The translations under genes and the position numbers were made by a program. A stretch of DNA of 24,281 nt from JBCCCJ01 sp039029315. GTDB lineage: Bacteria; Bacteroidota; Bacteroidia; J057. Below, piece after piece: positions 1-8,100 of this stretch (the stretch's first letter is position 1; every line of letters starts with the position of its first letter). Below the pieces are notes generated by a model. It was given only the letters and a program-made list of their open reading frames with translations, did not search any database and was not told the DNA's origin. The stretch spans positions 1 to 24,281 of the forward strand of contig JBCCGK010000144.1 of assembly GCA_039029315.1 (NCBI GenBank), read 5' to 3'.

Positions 1-206
1 GCTACCCTTGGATGGTTCTTCCCCAAGGCGATCGTGTCAATGGCCAGGGCCAACTGAAAATAGGTGATGGCTCGGTCATATTCCCCTTTCTTGTAATGGG
101 CGCTGCCCAGGTTATGGTAGTCTATAGCTACCCAAGGATGGTTCTTCCCCAGGGTGGTCGTGTTAATGGACAGGGCCGCCTGGAAATAGGTGATGGCTCG
201 GTCATA
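1..206 (-). repeat. Start of the 126-bp TPR coding repeat in paralogue A
   Basis: The first unit occupies 81-206 and the second begins at base 80 and runs off the window. Bases 1-123 match bases 2429-2551 of the neighbouring gene with no mismatch that I can find, while the flanking bases differ. This points to recent duplication or gene conversion between the two arrays. Confidence 0.9.
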
Positions 207-1154
207 GTCCCCTTTCGCGTCATAGGCCAAGCCCAGGTCATTGTAGCGAGGGGCAAATTCTGAGGAATCTATATTTGATAAACCCTTTAAACTTTGTAGA
301 GATTTCTTTAAAAAAACGATTGCTTGATCATAATTAGCTGTGTCAATAAGGTTTTCCCCATAATAAAGCGAATACAAGGGATTATCCTCATCCAATTCCG
401 CTGCCCATTTAAAATACTTCGTCGCTTCTCTAAATTTCAAATTCAATTCTTTCACCTTGCCTACCTCAAAATTTCGATAAGCTGCATTTTTATTATATCT
501 CAATACATCCTCTTCCAATATTTTCTCAGCCCCTTCAATATCCCCCTCATCCAATCGCTCTTTTGCTCTTTTCGCCACTTCGTCATACCCCTCCCTGGAA
601 GCGAGTTCTTTCTCTAATTCTTTAAATGTCTTTAGCTGTTTTTCAAACTTCTTCTGCCATGAATGGGACCTGTTTTGAAGCGCTTGAATGGCCGATGCCT
701 GTGCATAAATCTCCCCCTCCTTCGCCTCAAAAACCCGCCAAAGCCCCCTCACCGCCTTTTCACCAATCCCATACCAAATCCTTACCTCTCCGCCCGGTGA
801 ATATACCGCTGGACTCAACTTCCCCTTAGTTTCAACGCTGGTGAAAAAATCAAACTTAAACCAGTTGAATATCTTATCCGAAACCCCCAATTCCTGCTGA
901 TCGGCTTTGGTCAGTTCTTTAGAATCAGGCTTCAGATGATCATACTTGGTGATTAAGCTCTCTAAGGTCTTTTTCGTTTTGGGAAGCGAAACGCCATCCG
1001 CTTCAAAGACCTTGACCATTTCCAGAACAATATCAGGATGCATCCCATATTCAATACTTACTTGATTGGCGATGATCCTGGGCGTAAGGTCATCTTGTCC
1101 CAAAACACTGATGTGAATCAGGAGAATGAGTGAGAGGGAAATGTGTTTTCGCAT
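1..1154 (-). CDS. Secreted TPR-repeat protein A, partial (3' end outside window)
   Basis: The frame is open from an ATG at 1154 to the left edge with no stop, so the C-terminus is missing. The N-terminus is a signal peptide ending LGQ before DDL, so the protein is probably exported. An N-terminal domain of about 190 residues, with a charged, coiled-coil-like stretch near residues 160-200, follows. Then come TPRs, of which the last visible ones are 42-residue kinesin-light-chain-like units (YDRAIT...GKNHP...LG.A) starting at base 206. The protein is a close paralogue of the complete gene just upstream (1180-3825), with an in-frame three-codon insertion (bases about 280-300) before the TPRs. 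Only 25 bases separate the two genes, so they are probably co-transcribed. The unseen C-terminus could be more TPRs or another domain. Function unknown; TPRs imply protein or peptide binding. Confidence 0.85.
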   Translation of the reverse strand, partial: MRKHISLSLILLIHISVLGQDDLTPRIIANQVSIEYGMHPDIVLEMVKVFEADGVSLPKTKKTLESLITKYDHLKPDSKELTKADQQELGVSDKIFNWFKFDFFTSVETKGKLSPAVYSPGGEVRIWYGIGEKAVRGLWRVFEAKEGEIYAQASAIQALQNRSHSWQKKFEKQLKTFKELEKELASREGYDEVAKRAKERLDEGDIEGAEKILEEDVLRYNKNAAYRNFEVGKVKELNLKFREATKYFKWAAELDEDNPLYSLYYGENLIDTANYDQAIVFLKKSLQSLKGLSNIDSSEFAPRYNDLGLAYDAKGDYDRAITYFQAALSINTTTLGKNHPWVAIDYHNLGSAHYKKGEYDRAITYFQLALAIDTIALGKNHPRV

Positions 1155-1179
1155 AATGAATGGGTATTAATGAAGGTAT

Positions 1180-3825
1180 TTATTTCATTTCCGCCTTTAT
1201 TTCCTTTATAAAATCTTGATTCTTTTCCTTTTTGGCCTGAATCAACAAGCGATTAAATATCTTCTTCGCCTCTTTTTTCTTTTTTAGCCGTTTCAAACAA
1301 GCAGCTTGATGAAACTCAAGCCTTTGTAAAATTGCCTCATCCGTATATTGCCGCACAACAGATGCCGGGAAATCAGGCGGCTGACGTATACTATCCGCTA
1401 AGGCTTCGACCTCCTCATACATCTTCTCATCAAGCGTTTTCGCAATCTCAATCCCTGCTTCCAAATACACCAATCCCGAATCCGGCTTCCCCAAATGCTT
1501 AAAGCTCGCCCCCAGATTCTTCGCAGATATGACCAAAAAGGAAGAGTCCCCAATCTCCGCACTGAGTTGATAAGCAAGCAAAAACTGCCGATTCGCCTTC
1601 ACAAACAAGCTTGCCCGATAAAAAGCCATCCCATATCCATTGAAACTTTTACCTAAACTTTGTTTCAATCTAAAAATATTAGGATGATTAGGAGCGAAAA
1701 AGGCTTTAAAAATGGACAGGGCCGACTGGTAATAGGTGATGGCTCGGTCATAGTTCCCTTTCTTGGCATAGGCAGTGCCCAGGTTACTGTAGAAAGTGGC
1801 TACCAAAGGATGGTTCTTACCCAGGGCGGTCGTGTCAATGGACAGGGACAACAGGTAATAGGTGATGGCTCGGTCATATTCCCCTTTCGATTTATAGGCA
1901 CTGCCCAGGTTATGGTAGTGAGTGGCTACTGAAGGATGGTTCTTCCTCAGAGCGGTCGTGTCAACGGACAGAGCCAACTGGTAATAGGTGATGGCTCGGT
2001 CATATTCCCCTTTCGATTTATAGGCACTGCCCAGGTTATTGTAGCAAGTGGCTACCCTTGGATGGTTCTTCCCCAGGGCGGTCGTGTCAATAGACAGGGC
2101 CGACTGGAAATAGGTGATGGCTCGATCATATTCCCCTTTCGAGTCATAGGCAATGCCCAGGTTATTGTAGCAAGTGGCTACCGAAGGATGGTTCTTACCC
2201 AGGGCAGTCGTGTCAATGGCCAGGGCCGACTGCAAATAGGTGATGGCTCGATCATATTCCCCTTTCTCGTTATAGGCACTGCCCAGGCTATTGTAGTCTC
2301 TGGCTACCGAAGGATGGTTCTTCCCCAGGGCGATCGTGTCAATGGACAGGGCCGACTGAAAATAGATGATGGCTCGGTCATAGTTCCCTTTCGAGTCATA
2401 GGCACCGCCCAGTTTATTGTAGTGAGTGGCTACCCTTGGATGGTTCTTCCCCAAGGCGATCGTGTCAATGGCCAGGGCCAACTGAAAATAGGTGATGGCT
2501 CGGTCATATTCCCCTTTCTTGTAATGGGCGCTGCCCAGGTTATGGTAGTCTCTGGCTACCCTTGGATGGTTCTTCCCCAAGGCGGTCGTGTCAATGGACA
2601 GGGCCGACTGGTAAAAGGTGATGGCTCGGTCATAGTCCCCTTTATAGGCATAGGCAATGCCCAGGTTATTGTAGCAAGTGGCTACCTCTGGATGGTTCTT
2701 CCCCAGGGCGATCGTGTCAATGGACAGGGCCGACTGGTAAAAGGTGATGGTTCGGTCATAGTCCCCTTTATAGTAATAGGCACTGCCCAGGCTATTGTAG
2801 TCTCTGGCTACCGAAGGATGGTTCTTACCCAGAGCGGTCGTGTCAATGGCCAGGGCCGACTGGTAATAGGTAATGGCTCGGTCATATTCCCCTTTCAAGT
2901 TATAGGCCCTGCCCAGCCTATTATATCGAGTGGCAAATTCTGAGGAATCTATATTTGATAAGCTCTTTAAAGATTTCTTAAAATAAACAATAGCTTGATC
3001 ATAATTAGCCGTGTCAATAAGGTTATTCCCATAATAAAGCGAATACAAGGTATTATCCTTATCCAATTCCGCCGCCCATCTAAAATACTTCGTCGCTTCT
3101 CTGAACTTTAAGTTTAATTCTTTCACCTTGCCTACCTCAAAATTTCGATAAGCTGCCTTTTTATTATATCTCAATACATCCTCTTCTAATATCTTCTCAG
3201 CCCCATCAATATCCCCCTCATCCAATCGCTCCTTGGCTCTTTTCGCCACTTCATCATACCTCTCCCTGGAAGCGAGTTCTTTCTCTAATTCTTTAAATGT
3301 CTTTAGCTGTTTTTCAAACTTCTTCTGCCATGAATTGGACCTGTTTTGAAGCGCTTGAATAGCCGATGCCTGCGCATAAATCTCCCCCTCCTTCGCCTTA
3401 AAAACCCGCCAAAGCCCCCTCACCGCCTTTTCCCCAATCCCATACCAAATCCTCACATCTCCACCCGGTGAATATACCACTGGACTCAACTTCCCTTTTG
3501 TTTCAACGCTGGTGAAAAAATCAAACTTAAACCAGTTGAAAATCTTATCCGAAACGCCCAATTCCTGCTGATCGGCTTGGGTCAGCTCTTTAGATTCAGG
3601 CTTCAGATGATCATACTTGCTGATTAAGGTCTCTAAGGTCTTTTTCGTTTTGGGAAGAGAAACGCCATCCGCTTCAAAGACTTTGACCATTTCCAGAACA
3701 ATATCTGGATGCATCCCATATTCAATACTTACTTGATTGGCGACGACTCTGGGAGTAAGGTCATCTTGTCCAAAGGCACTGATGTGAATCAGGAGAATGA
3801 GTGAGAGGGAGATGTGTTTTCGCAT
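1180..3825 (-). CDS. Secreted TPR-repeat protein B (kinesin-light-chain-like TPR array)
   Basis: 881 residues. Residues 1-20 form a signal peptide (cleavage likely after FGQ). Residues 21-190 are an unrecognised domain ending in a charged helical stretch, and residues about 190-310 are divergent TPRs. Residues 314-691 are nine near-identical 42-residue TPR units of the kinesin-light-chain/TPR_12 type, each starting YDR and containing GKNHP or RKNHP. Residues 692-881 hold a decayed tenth unit and further divergent TPR-like helices with a lysine-rich end. No enzymatic domain (CHAT, NACHT, kinase) is visible. It lies 54 bases downstream of the EAD11-like membrane protein gene and 25 bases upstream of its paralogue, all on one strand, which suggests one operon. 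Likely role: binding or scaffolding outside the cytoplasm, possibly as the sensor for the neighbouring membrane adaptor (inference). Confidence 0.9.
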   Translation of the reverse strand: MRKHISLSLILLIHISAFGQDDLTPRVVANQVSIEYGMHPDIVLEMVKVFEADGVSLPKTKKTLETLISKYDHLKPESKELTQADQQELGVSDKIFNWFKFDFFTSVETKGKLSPVVYSPGGDVRIWYGIGEKAVRGLWRVFKAKEGEIYAQASAIQALQNRSNSWQKKFEKQLKTFKELEKELASRERYDEVAKRAKERLDEGDIDGAEKILEEDVLRYNKKAAYRNFEVGKVKELNLKFREATKYFRWAAELDKDNTLYSLYYGNNLIDTANYDQAIVYFKKSLKSLSNIDSSEFATRYNRLGRAYNLKGEYDRAITYYQSALAIDTTALGKNHPSVARDYNSLGSAYYYKGDYDRTITFYQSALSIDTIALGKNHPEVATCYNNLGIAYAYKGDYDRAITFYQSALSIDTTALGKNHPRVARDYHNLGSAHYKKGEYDRAITYFQLALAIDTIALGKNHPRVATHYNKLGGAYDSKGNYDRAIIYFQSALSIDTIALGKNHPSVARDYNSLGSAYNEKGEYDRAITYLQSALAIDTTALGKNHPSVATCYNNLGIAYDSKGEYDRAITYFQSALSIDTTALGKNHPRVATCYNNLGSAYKSKGEYDRAITYYQLALSVDTTALRKNHPSVATHYHNLGSAYKSKGEYDRAITYYLLSLSIDTTALGKNHPLVATFYSNLGTAYAKKGNYDRAITYYQSALSIFKAFFAPNHPNIFRLKQSLGKSFNGYGMAFYRASLFVKANRQFLLAYQLSAEIGDSSFLVISAKNLGASFKHLGKPDSGLVYLEAGIEIAKTLDEKMYEEVEALADSIRQPPDFPASVVRQYTDEAILQRLEFHQAACLKRLKKKKEAKKIFNRLLIQAKKEKNQDFIKEIKAEMK
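1708..2886 (-). repeat. Tandem 126-bp coding repeat, nine full units plus partial tenth
   Basis: Units start at bases 2886, 2760, 2634, 2508, 2382, 2256, 2130, 2004 and 1878, and a partial tenth starts at 1752, reading on the minus strand. Each unit encodes one 42-residue TPR. Differences are few and cluster in the second half of each unit (unit positions 25, 28-29, 31-32, 35 and 37-39), where the same variants recur in different combinations. Because the unit is a multiple of three bases, gain or loss of whole units keeps the reading frame. Confidence 0.95.
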
Positions 3826-3879
3826 AATGAATGGGTATTAATGAAGCTCTCCACTAAAGTTGTCAGAGAATCATCAGAA

Positions 3880-4371
3880 TTAATCCTGAGATTGAATGCT
3901 ATCCTTTTTGTAAAGACTATCAATCGGGAGCTCTTCCCAGGCATCTTTATTCTGTACTTTTGCACTGTTGTTTTGCCCCCCATTTTGGATTACCACATCC
4001 CCACTTTCTGAACTACCTCTTATCCCTGAAAATTGGGAAATAATAAAAACCAACATCACAAGCCCAAGCACCCCCACAATCCACTTGACCAAATCCTTTG
4101 AGACCTTAGCTCCCTTCACCTCAATCTCCTCTGGCAATTCATCCAATAATTCCATAAAAGCCTTCTTCACCTGAGCCGCTCCTACCATCTGATCTTCATG
4201 CGCATCAATCCCCGCTCCTGTCCTATTTTTCATGTGCCGATGACGAGAAGTAATCAAAGTCAGCTGGTCCTGCCACTCATCACTTTGTGAGGGAGCGATT
4301 TCTACCAAACATTTGATAAGCGTCTTCATCTTATCCTTGGCGATAAGATCCCTGAGTTCAGATCTATTCAT
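3880..4371 (-). CDS. Small membrane protein with EAD11-like (effector-associated) domain
   Basis: 163 residues. Residues 1-82 fit the pattern of the helical effector-associated domain 11 of Bacteroidota: a start resembling LRDLIAKDKM, a central stretch around TSRHRHMKNR, and an end at FMELLDELPEEI. This family is a death-like adaptor domain that recruits effectors in predicted conflict systems. Residues about 96-117 form one transmembrane helix preceded by lysines, so the EAD side should be cytoplasmic. The last 45 residues are polar and should face the periplasm. There is no signal peptide and no catalytic domain. The stop codon lies 54 bases before the secreted TPR gene, and both TPR paralogues follow on the same strand. 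A membrane-bound adaptor linking external TPR proteins to an internal partner is the natural reading, but it is inference. EAD11 is assigned by eye. Confidence 0.8.
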   Translation of the reverse strand: MNRSELRDLIAKDKMKTLIKCLVEIAPSQSDEWQDQLTLITSRHRHMKNRTGAGIDAHEDQMVGAAQVKKAFMELLDELPEEIEVKGAKVSKDLVKWIVGVLGLVMLVFIISQFSGIRGSSESGDVVIQNGGQNNSAKVQNKDAWEELPIDSLYKKDSIQSQD

Positions 4372-4467
4372 GACTCAATATTTCGCGAAACTAAATGAAT
4401 TACGACCGTAAATAATTGTATAGATACGAATTTAATCTTTTACGATTATTATTATCAGCCATTTATT

Positions 4468-4490
4468 TGTAATAATATAAAATTATTACA
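4468..4490. promoter_or_regulatory. AT-rich perfect inverted repeat, 9-bp arms
   Basis: The arms are TGTAATAAT and ATTATTACA, separated by five bases. The dyad lies about 100 bases upstream of the EAD11-like gene and 55 bases upstream of the CHAT remnant. It shares the TGTAAT/ATTACA half-sites with a second dyad at 4518-4536. It could be an operator or a weak hairpin; no regulator is identified. Confidence 0.4.
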
Positions 4491-4517
4491 CAAGTTACTA
4501 ATTAACATCATTCTTCA

Positions 4518-4536
4518 ATGTAATTACCAATTACAT
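4518..4536. promoter_or_regulatory. Second AT-rich inverted repeat, 8-bp arms
   Basis: The arms are ATGTAATT and AATTACAT, with a three-base centre, ending ten bases before the ATG of the CHAT remnant. The shared TGTAAT/ATTACA half-sites with the dyad at 4468-4490 suggest a pair of sites for one regulator, although the half-site spacing differs (11 versus 5 bases). Confidence 0.4.
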
Positions 4537-4545
4537 CATATCAAG

Positions 4546-4680
4546 ATGAAACTCCATGGCCGAATGGCGATTTTGGCGGAAACGCCATCGAGTATACACC
4601 ATCCGTTTTACTGGGCAGGGTTTGTGGTGCAGGGGGATGCGGGGCCGTTGAATCAGAAAGGCGGTTTCCAGAGTATATAG
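4546..4680 (+). pseudogene. Remnant of the C-terminus of a CHAT-domain (caspase-like) protease
   Basis: A 44-codon frame from an ATG at 4546 to a TAG at 4678 contains HHPFYWAGFVVQGDAGPL. This is the hallmark end of CHAT domains, where a [HN]PxYWAxFVxxGD stretch forms the last strand. The catalytic His and Cys regions are absent: the AT-rich sequence upstream is not coding. The fragment is visibly richer in G and C than its flanks, as if the residue of a deleted gene. CHAT proteases are usually fused to TPRs of the same 42-residue type as those in the neighbouring genes, so this scrap fits the locus. It could in principle be a small expressed peptide; remnant is more likely. Assigned from motif recognition only. 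Confidence 0.6.
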
Positions 4681-4807
4681 AAAGATTTTTTTCTTTTAAA
4701 AATGGCCAAAGTCAACCTAAGATTAATATGAATAATGAGCTGCCTCATCCCTTTTCTTTTATGGTAGTGGTTCAACTGTCATGCTAATCTTCCGACAGAA
4801 TATTTGT

Positions 4808-4904
4808 AGAGATGATCGGCAGACCATCTCTCGCTTTGCCTATCGTAAATACGAAGCCATCCGCTTTGATATCCCACCTAGCAATGGTCTGCCGATCATT
4901 GCTA
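4808..4904. repeat. REPIN-like element: two inverted hairpins with complementary loops
   Basis: The left hairpin at 4808-4831 has stem AGAGATG/CATCTCT around a ten-base loop. The right hairpin at 4879-4904 has stem TAGCAATG/CATTGCTA around a ten-base loop that is the exact reverse complement of the left loop. About 47 bases lie between them. The two hairpins are inverted copies of one unit. Where their stems differ (AG versus CA on one side), the opposite side of the same stem has changed to match, so each hairpin stays paired. Such doublets are typical of REPINs moved by RAYT-type transposases; none is seen in the window. Confidence 0.65.
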
Positions 4905-5005
4905 CGTGCCGATGACAGCCTTACATGTATTGCACTACCTCTTTTATTATTAGAACGGAAGTAATTAGAGATTGAATATTAATTTCCATTATAGAAGATT
5001 CTGAC

Positions 5006-5024
5006 CCAGAATAGGTAATTCTGG
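5006..5024. terminator. Short hairpin downstream of dnaE, possible terminator
   Basis: Perfect 7-bp stem CCAGAAT/ATTCTGG with a five-base loop, about 90 bases past the dnaE stop. There is no clear T-run after it on the minus strand, so a terminator role is weakly supported. Confidence 0.25.
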
Positions 5025-5112
5025 TTCAAAACAGGTTACTTTAACCACCATTTTTCTAAACCTTATCTCAAAACCCAACTTGATTCAAAATTTCATAAAA
5101 ACCCTTCCCCCC

Positions 5113-8100
5113 CTACCCTATCCCCCACACCAAGCCCACCTCATCCAGGTCCTTCACCAGCTCATTACTGGGCGCGATCTTCCAGGTTGAACTCAACATC
5201 TTGATATCGGCTTGATACCGCGAATCCTTAATCCTGAACTTCAACTGCTTCTCGCCTTCATGCTTTTTGAACAACTCTTGTAATTGTCCAAGGAAGGTTT
5301 CATCCAGGGTAGTATTGTCAATCTCGATCATGAGATGCTTCATCATGCCATCGAAAAGATCGGTCGAAAGAATGCGAAGATCCGAGAGGCGCAAGTCAAA
5401 TTCGGATGGATCATACCGCCGCGGCTGATAGCTACCTGTGAGATACAACATCTCATCCTGCACGATCAAACCACGGAAACGCTCATATTGCTCTCCGAAT
5501 AAGGTGATCTCCAGATTGCCGCCGAAGTCCTCAATATTAAAGGACATGAACTTGTTACCTCGTCGGGAGATGCGTTCGCGGACGCTGGTGACAATCCCAG
5601 CAGTTCTGATGTCTTTGGGTTTTTTCTCTTCGAGCTCTCCAATCTGGTAATTGGTAAAGGCATCGATTTGCCACTTGTATTTGTCGAGGGGGTGGCCGGA
5701 GAGATAGAAGCCGATGACTTCCTTTTCATAATTGAGCTTGTTCAGCTCGGTCCAGGCTTCGACGATGCGGCCATCCTGCATGGTGCCCATCGGGATGGCA
5801 GGTTCAGGATTGGAATAACTGCTTCCATCCCCATTGTCCATGGCAGCGAAGAGACTCACCTGCGGCGAATTTCGCTCTTGTTGCACCTTGCTGCCATAAC
5901 TGACTGATTTGTCAAGCACACTGGATTGATCCTTGTCCGACATGGGCAGGAAGTATTGAAAGCGCTCTACGCCAAAGCAATCCAAGGCACCTGCATAAGC
6001 AAGCGATTCCAGGGTCTTCCGATTGATAGATCGGAGCGGCATGCGCACAGTCAAATCAAAAAGACTGTCAAAAGGCCCATCCTTGGTACGTTCCTTGACC
6101 AGCGTCTCGACCACAGCATGTCCAACACCTTTGATGGCCTCCAGACCGAAGCGGATTTGGCCGTCTTTGTTGACTGAGAAGAGCGCTTTGGATTCATTGA
6201 TATCCGGGGGGAGAACCTCGATGCCCATGCGGCGACATTCCTCGATGAAGAAGGTAATCTTCTTGATGTCATTCACATTATGCGTCAAGACCGCTGCCAT
6301 GTACTCCGCAGGGAAATGCGCCTTCATGTATCCCGTCTTGAAGGCCAGGACGGAGTAGGCCGCGGCATGTGATTTGTTAAATCCATACGACGCAAATTTC
6401 TCCATCAAGGCCCAAACTTCATTCGCTGTTTTTTCGGTGACATCCTGATCCTTGGCACCGGCGATGAAGTTGACCTTTTCCTTGGCCATGACATCATGCT
6501 TCTTTTTCCCCATCGCTCGTCTCAGCAAATCCGCCCCTCCCATGGAGTATTTGCCCATGGTTCTGGCCACCTGCATGATCTGTTCCTGATAGACCATGAT
6601 GCCATAGGTATTCTGGAGGATGGGTTCCAGCATCTTATGCGGATACTCGATGGTCTCGCGCCCATGCTTCCGATTGACAAAACTGGGGATATTGTCCATC
6701 GGACCGGGACGATAGAGGGCGTTCATCGCGATGAGGTCCTCTATATTGGTCGGCTGGAGCTGGCGCAGGTATTTGCGCATGCCATCGGACTCAAACTGGA
6801 AGGTTGCCACAGTGTCGCCCCGCTGGTAGAGTTCGTAGGTTGTTTTATCTGTCAGGGAAATGTTCTCCGGGTCGATCTCTACACCGTGATTTTCTTTGGT
6901 CAGGCGAATGGCCGTTTTGAGGATAGACAAAGTCTTGAGACCCAGGAAATCCATCTTCAGCAAACCGGCCATCTCGGCCATGGGGCCATCATATTGGGTG
7001 GTGAGAGTCTTATCCTTGGCGATGGAGACCGGGGCAAAATCTGTAATGTCTCCTGGAGCAATGATGACCGCACATGCATGCACACCTGTATGGCGAGCCG
7101 TTCCTTCGAGCGTCTTGGCGAACCGCATCATTTTGTTGATTTGCGGATCGCGGCTTTTGAACAATTGACTCAACTCCTCGCAGTGATCCGGATTGTGATC
7201 AGAATCCAGGGCTTTTTTGAAATTGATGCCTGGACGATCCGGGATCATTTTGGCAATGCGATTGACTTCCTGGAGGGGAATCCCCAGGGTTCTTCCCACA
7301 TCTCTGAGAGCTGTTTTTGCCCCCATGGTTCCATAGGTGATCACCTGTGAGACAGATTTTCGGCCATATTCATTCACCACATAATCGATCACCTCTTGTC
7401 GACCTTCATCATCGAAGTCGATGTCGATATCCGGTGGAGATACCCGCTCGGGATTCAGGAATCGTTCGAAGAGTAGATCATAGGTCAGCGGATCAATGTC
7501 AATGATCCCCAAAATATAGGCGACTACACTTCCCGCTGCTGAACCTCGGCCTGGACCTACATACACCCCTTTTTCTCTCGCTACGGTGGTAAAAGACTGA
7601 ACAATCAGGAAGTAACCAGCATAGCCCATTTTCTTCATGATCTTCAATTCGTGCTCCACCCGCTCGCGAATCTCAGTGGTCATGTTGGGATAGCGCTTGG
7701 GCGCACGTTCCCAGACCATGGCAGCGAGATAGTCGTCCATGTCCTTGTACTGCTCCGGCACCTTGTATTGTGGCAGGATCATGTCGCCTGTCAGGTTCAA
7801 TTCAAAGGTGCATCGTTCGGCGAGTTCGACAGTATTGTCTAGCGATTGCGGAATGTCCTGAAACAATTCCAACATTTCTCCCTGTGTCTTGAAAAAGAAA
7901 CGAGGATTCAACCGTCCCTTATCATCGGTGAAACGGAATCGATTGGTATCATTATAATCAGACTGGGTTTGCAGGGCCAACAACAAATCATGGGCCTCAC
8001 TGTCCTCTTCATTGACATAGTGCACATCATTGGTGGCGATCACCTTGAGGTCATGCTTCTTGGCCATTTGCAGCAACCACACATTACATTTGTCCATGTC

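Larger units (their letters stand above)
4681..5112. other. Intergenic stretch between CHAT remnant and dnaE end
   Basis: No gene is seen in these 432 bases on either strand. The stretch holds the REPIN-like hairpin pair (4808-4904) and a short hairpin at 5006-5024. A 7-bp inverted repeat, CTGTCAT at 4776-4782 and ATGACAG at 4912-4918, flanks the hairpin pair and may mark the limits of a larger element. The rest is AT-rich and featureless to me. Confidence 0.6.

Noticed and set aside
12..829. Plus-strand frames of 67 to 97 codons inside paralogue A
   Set aside because: Antisense shadows of the TPR gene; low-complexity Phe, Ile and Ser composition.
1660..2943. Long plus-strand frames (90 and 335 codons) with a regular repeat
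   Set aside because: They are the antisense reading of the 126-bp TPR repeat; a unit divisible by three and free of stops in one antisense frame stays open in every copy. No homology-like features or start signals.
3814..4174. Short frames on the plus strand across the EAD11-like gene
   Set aside because: Overlap a better-supported gene and have no recognisable features.
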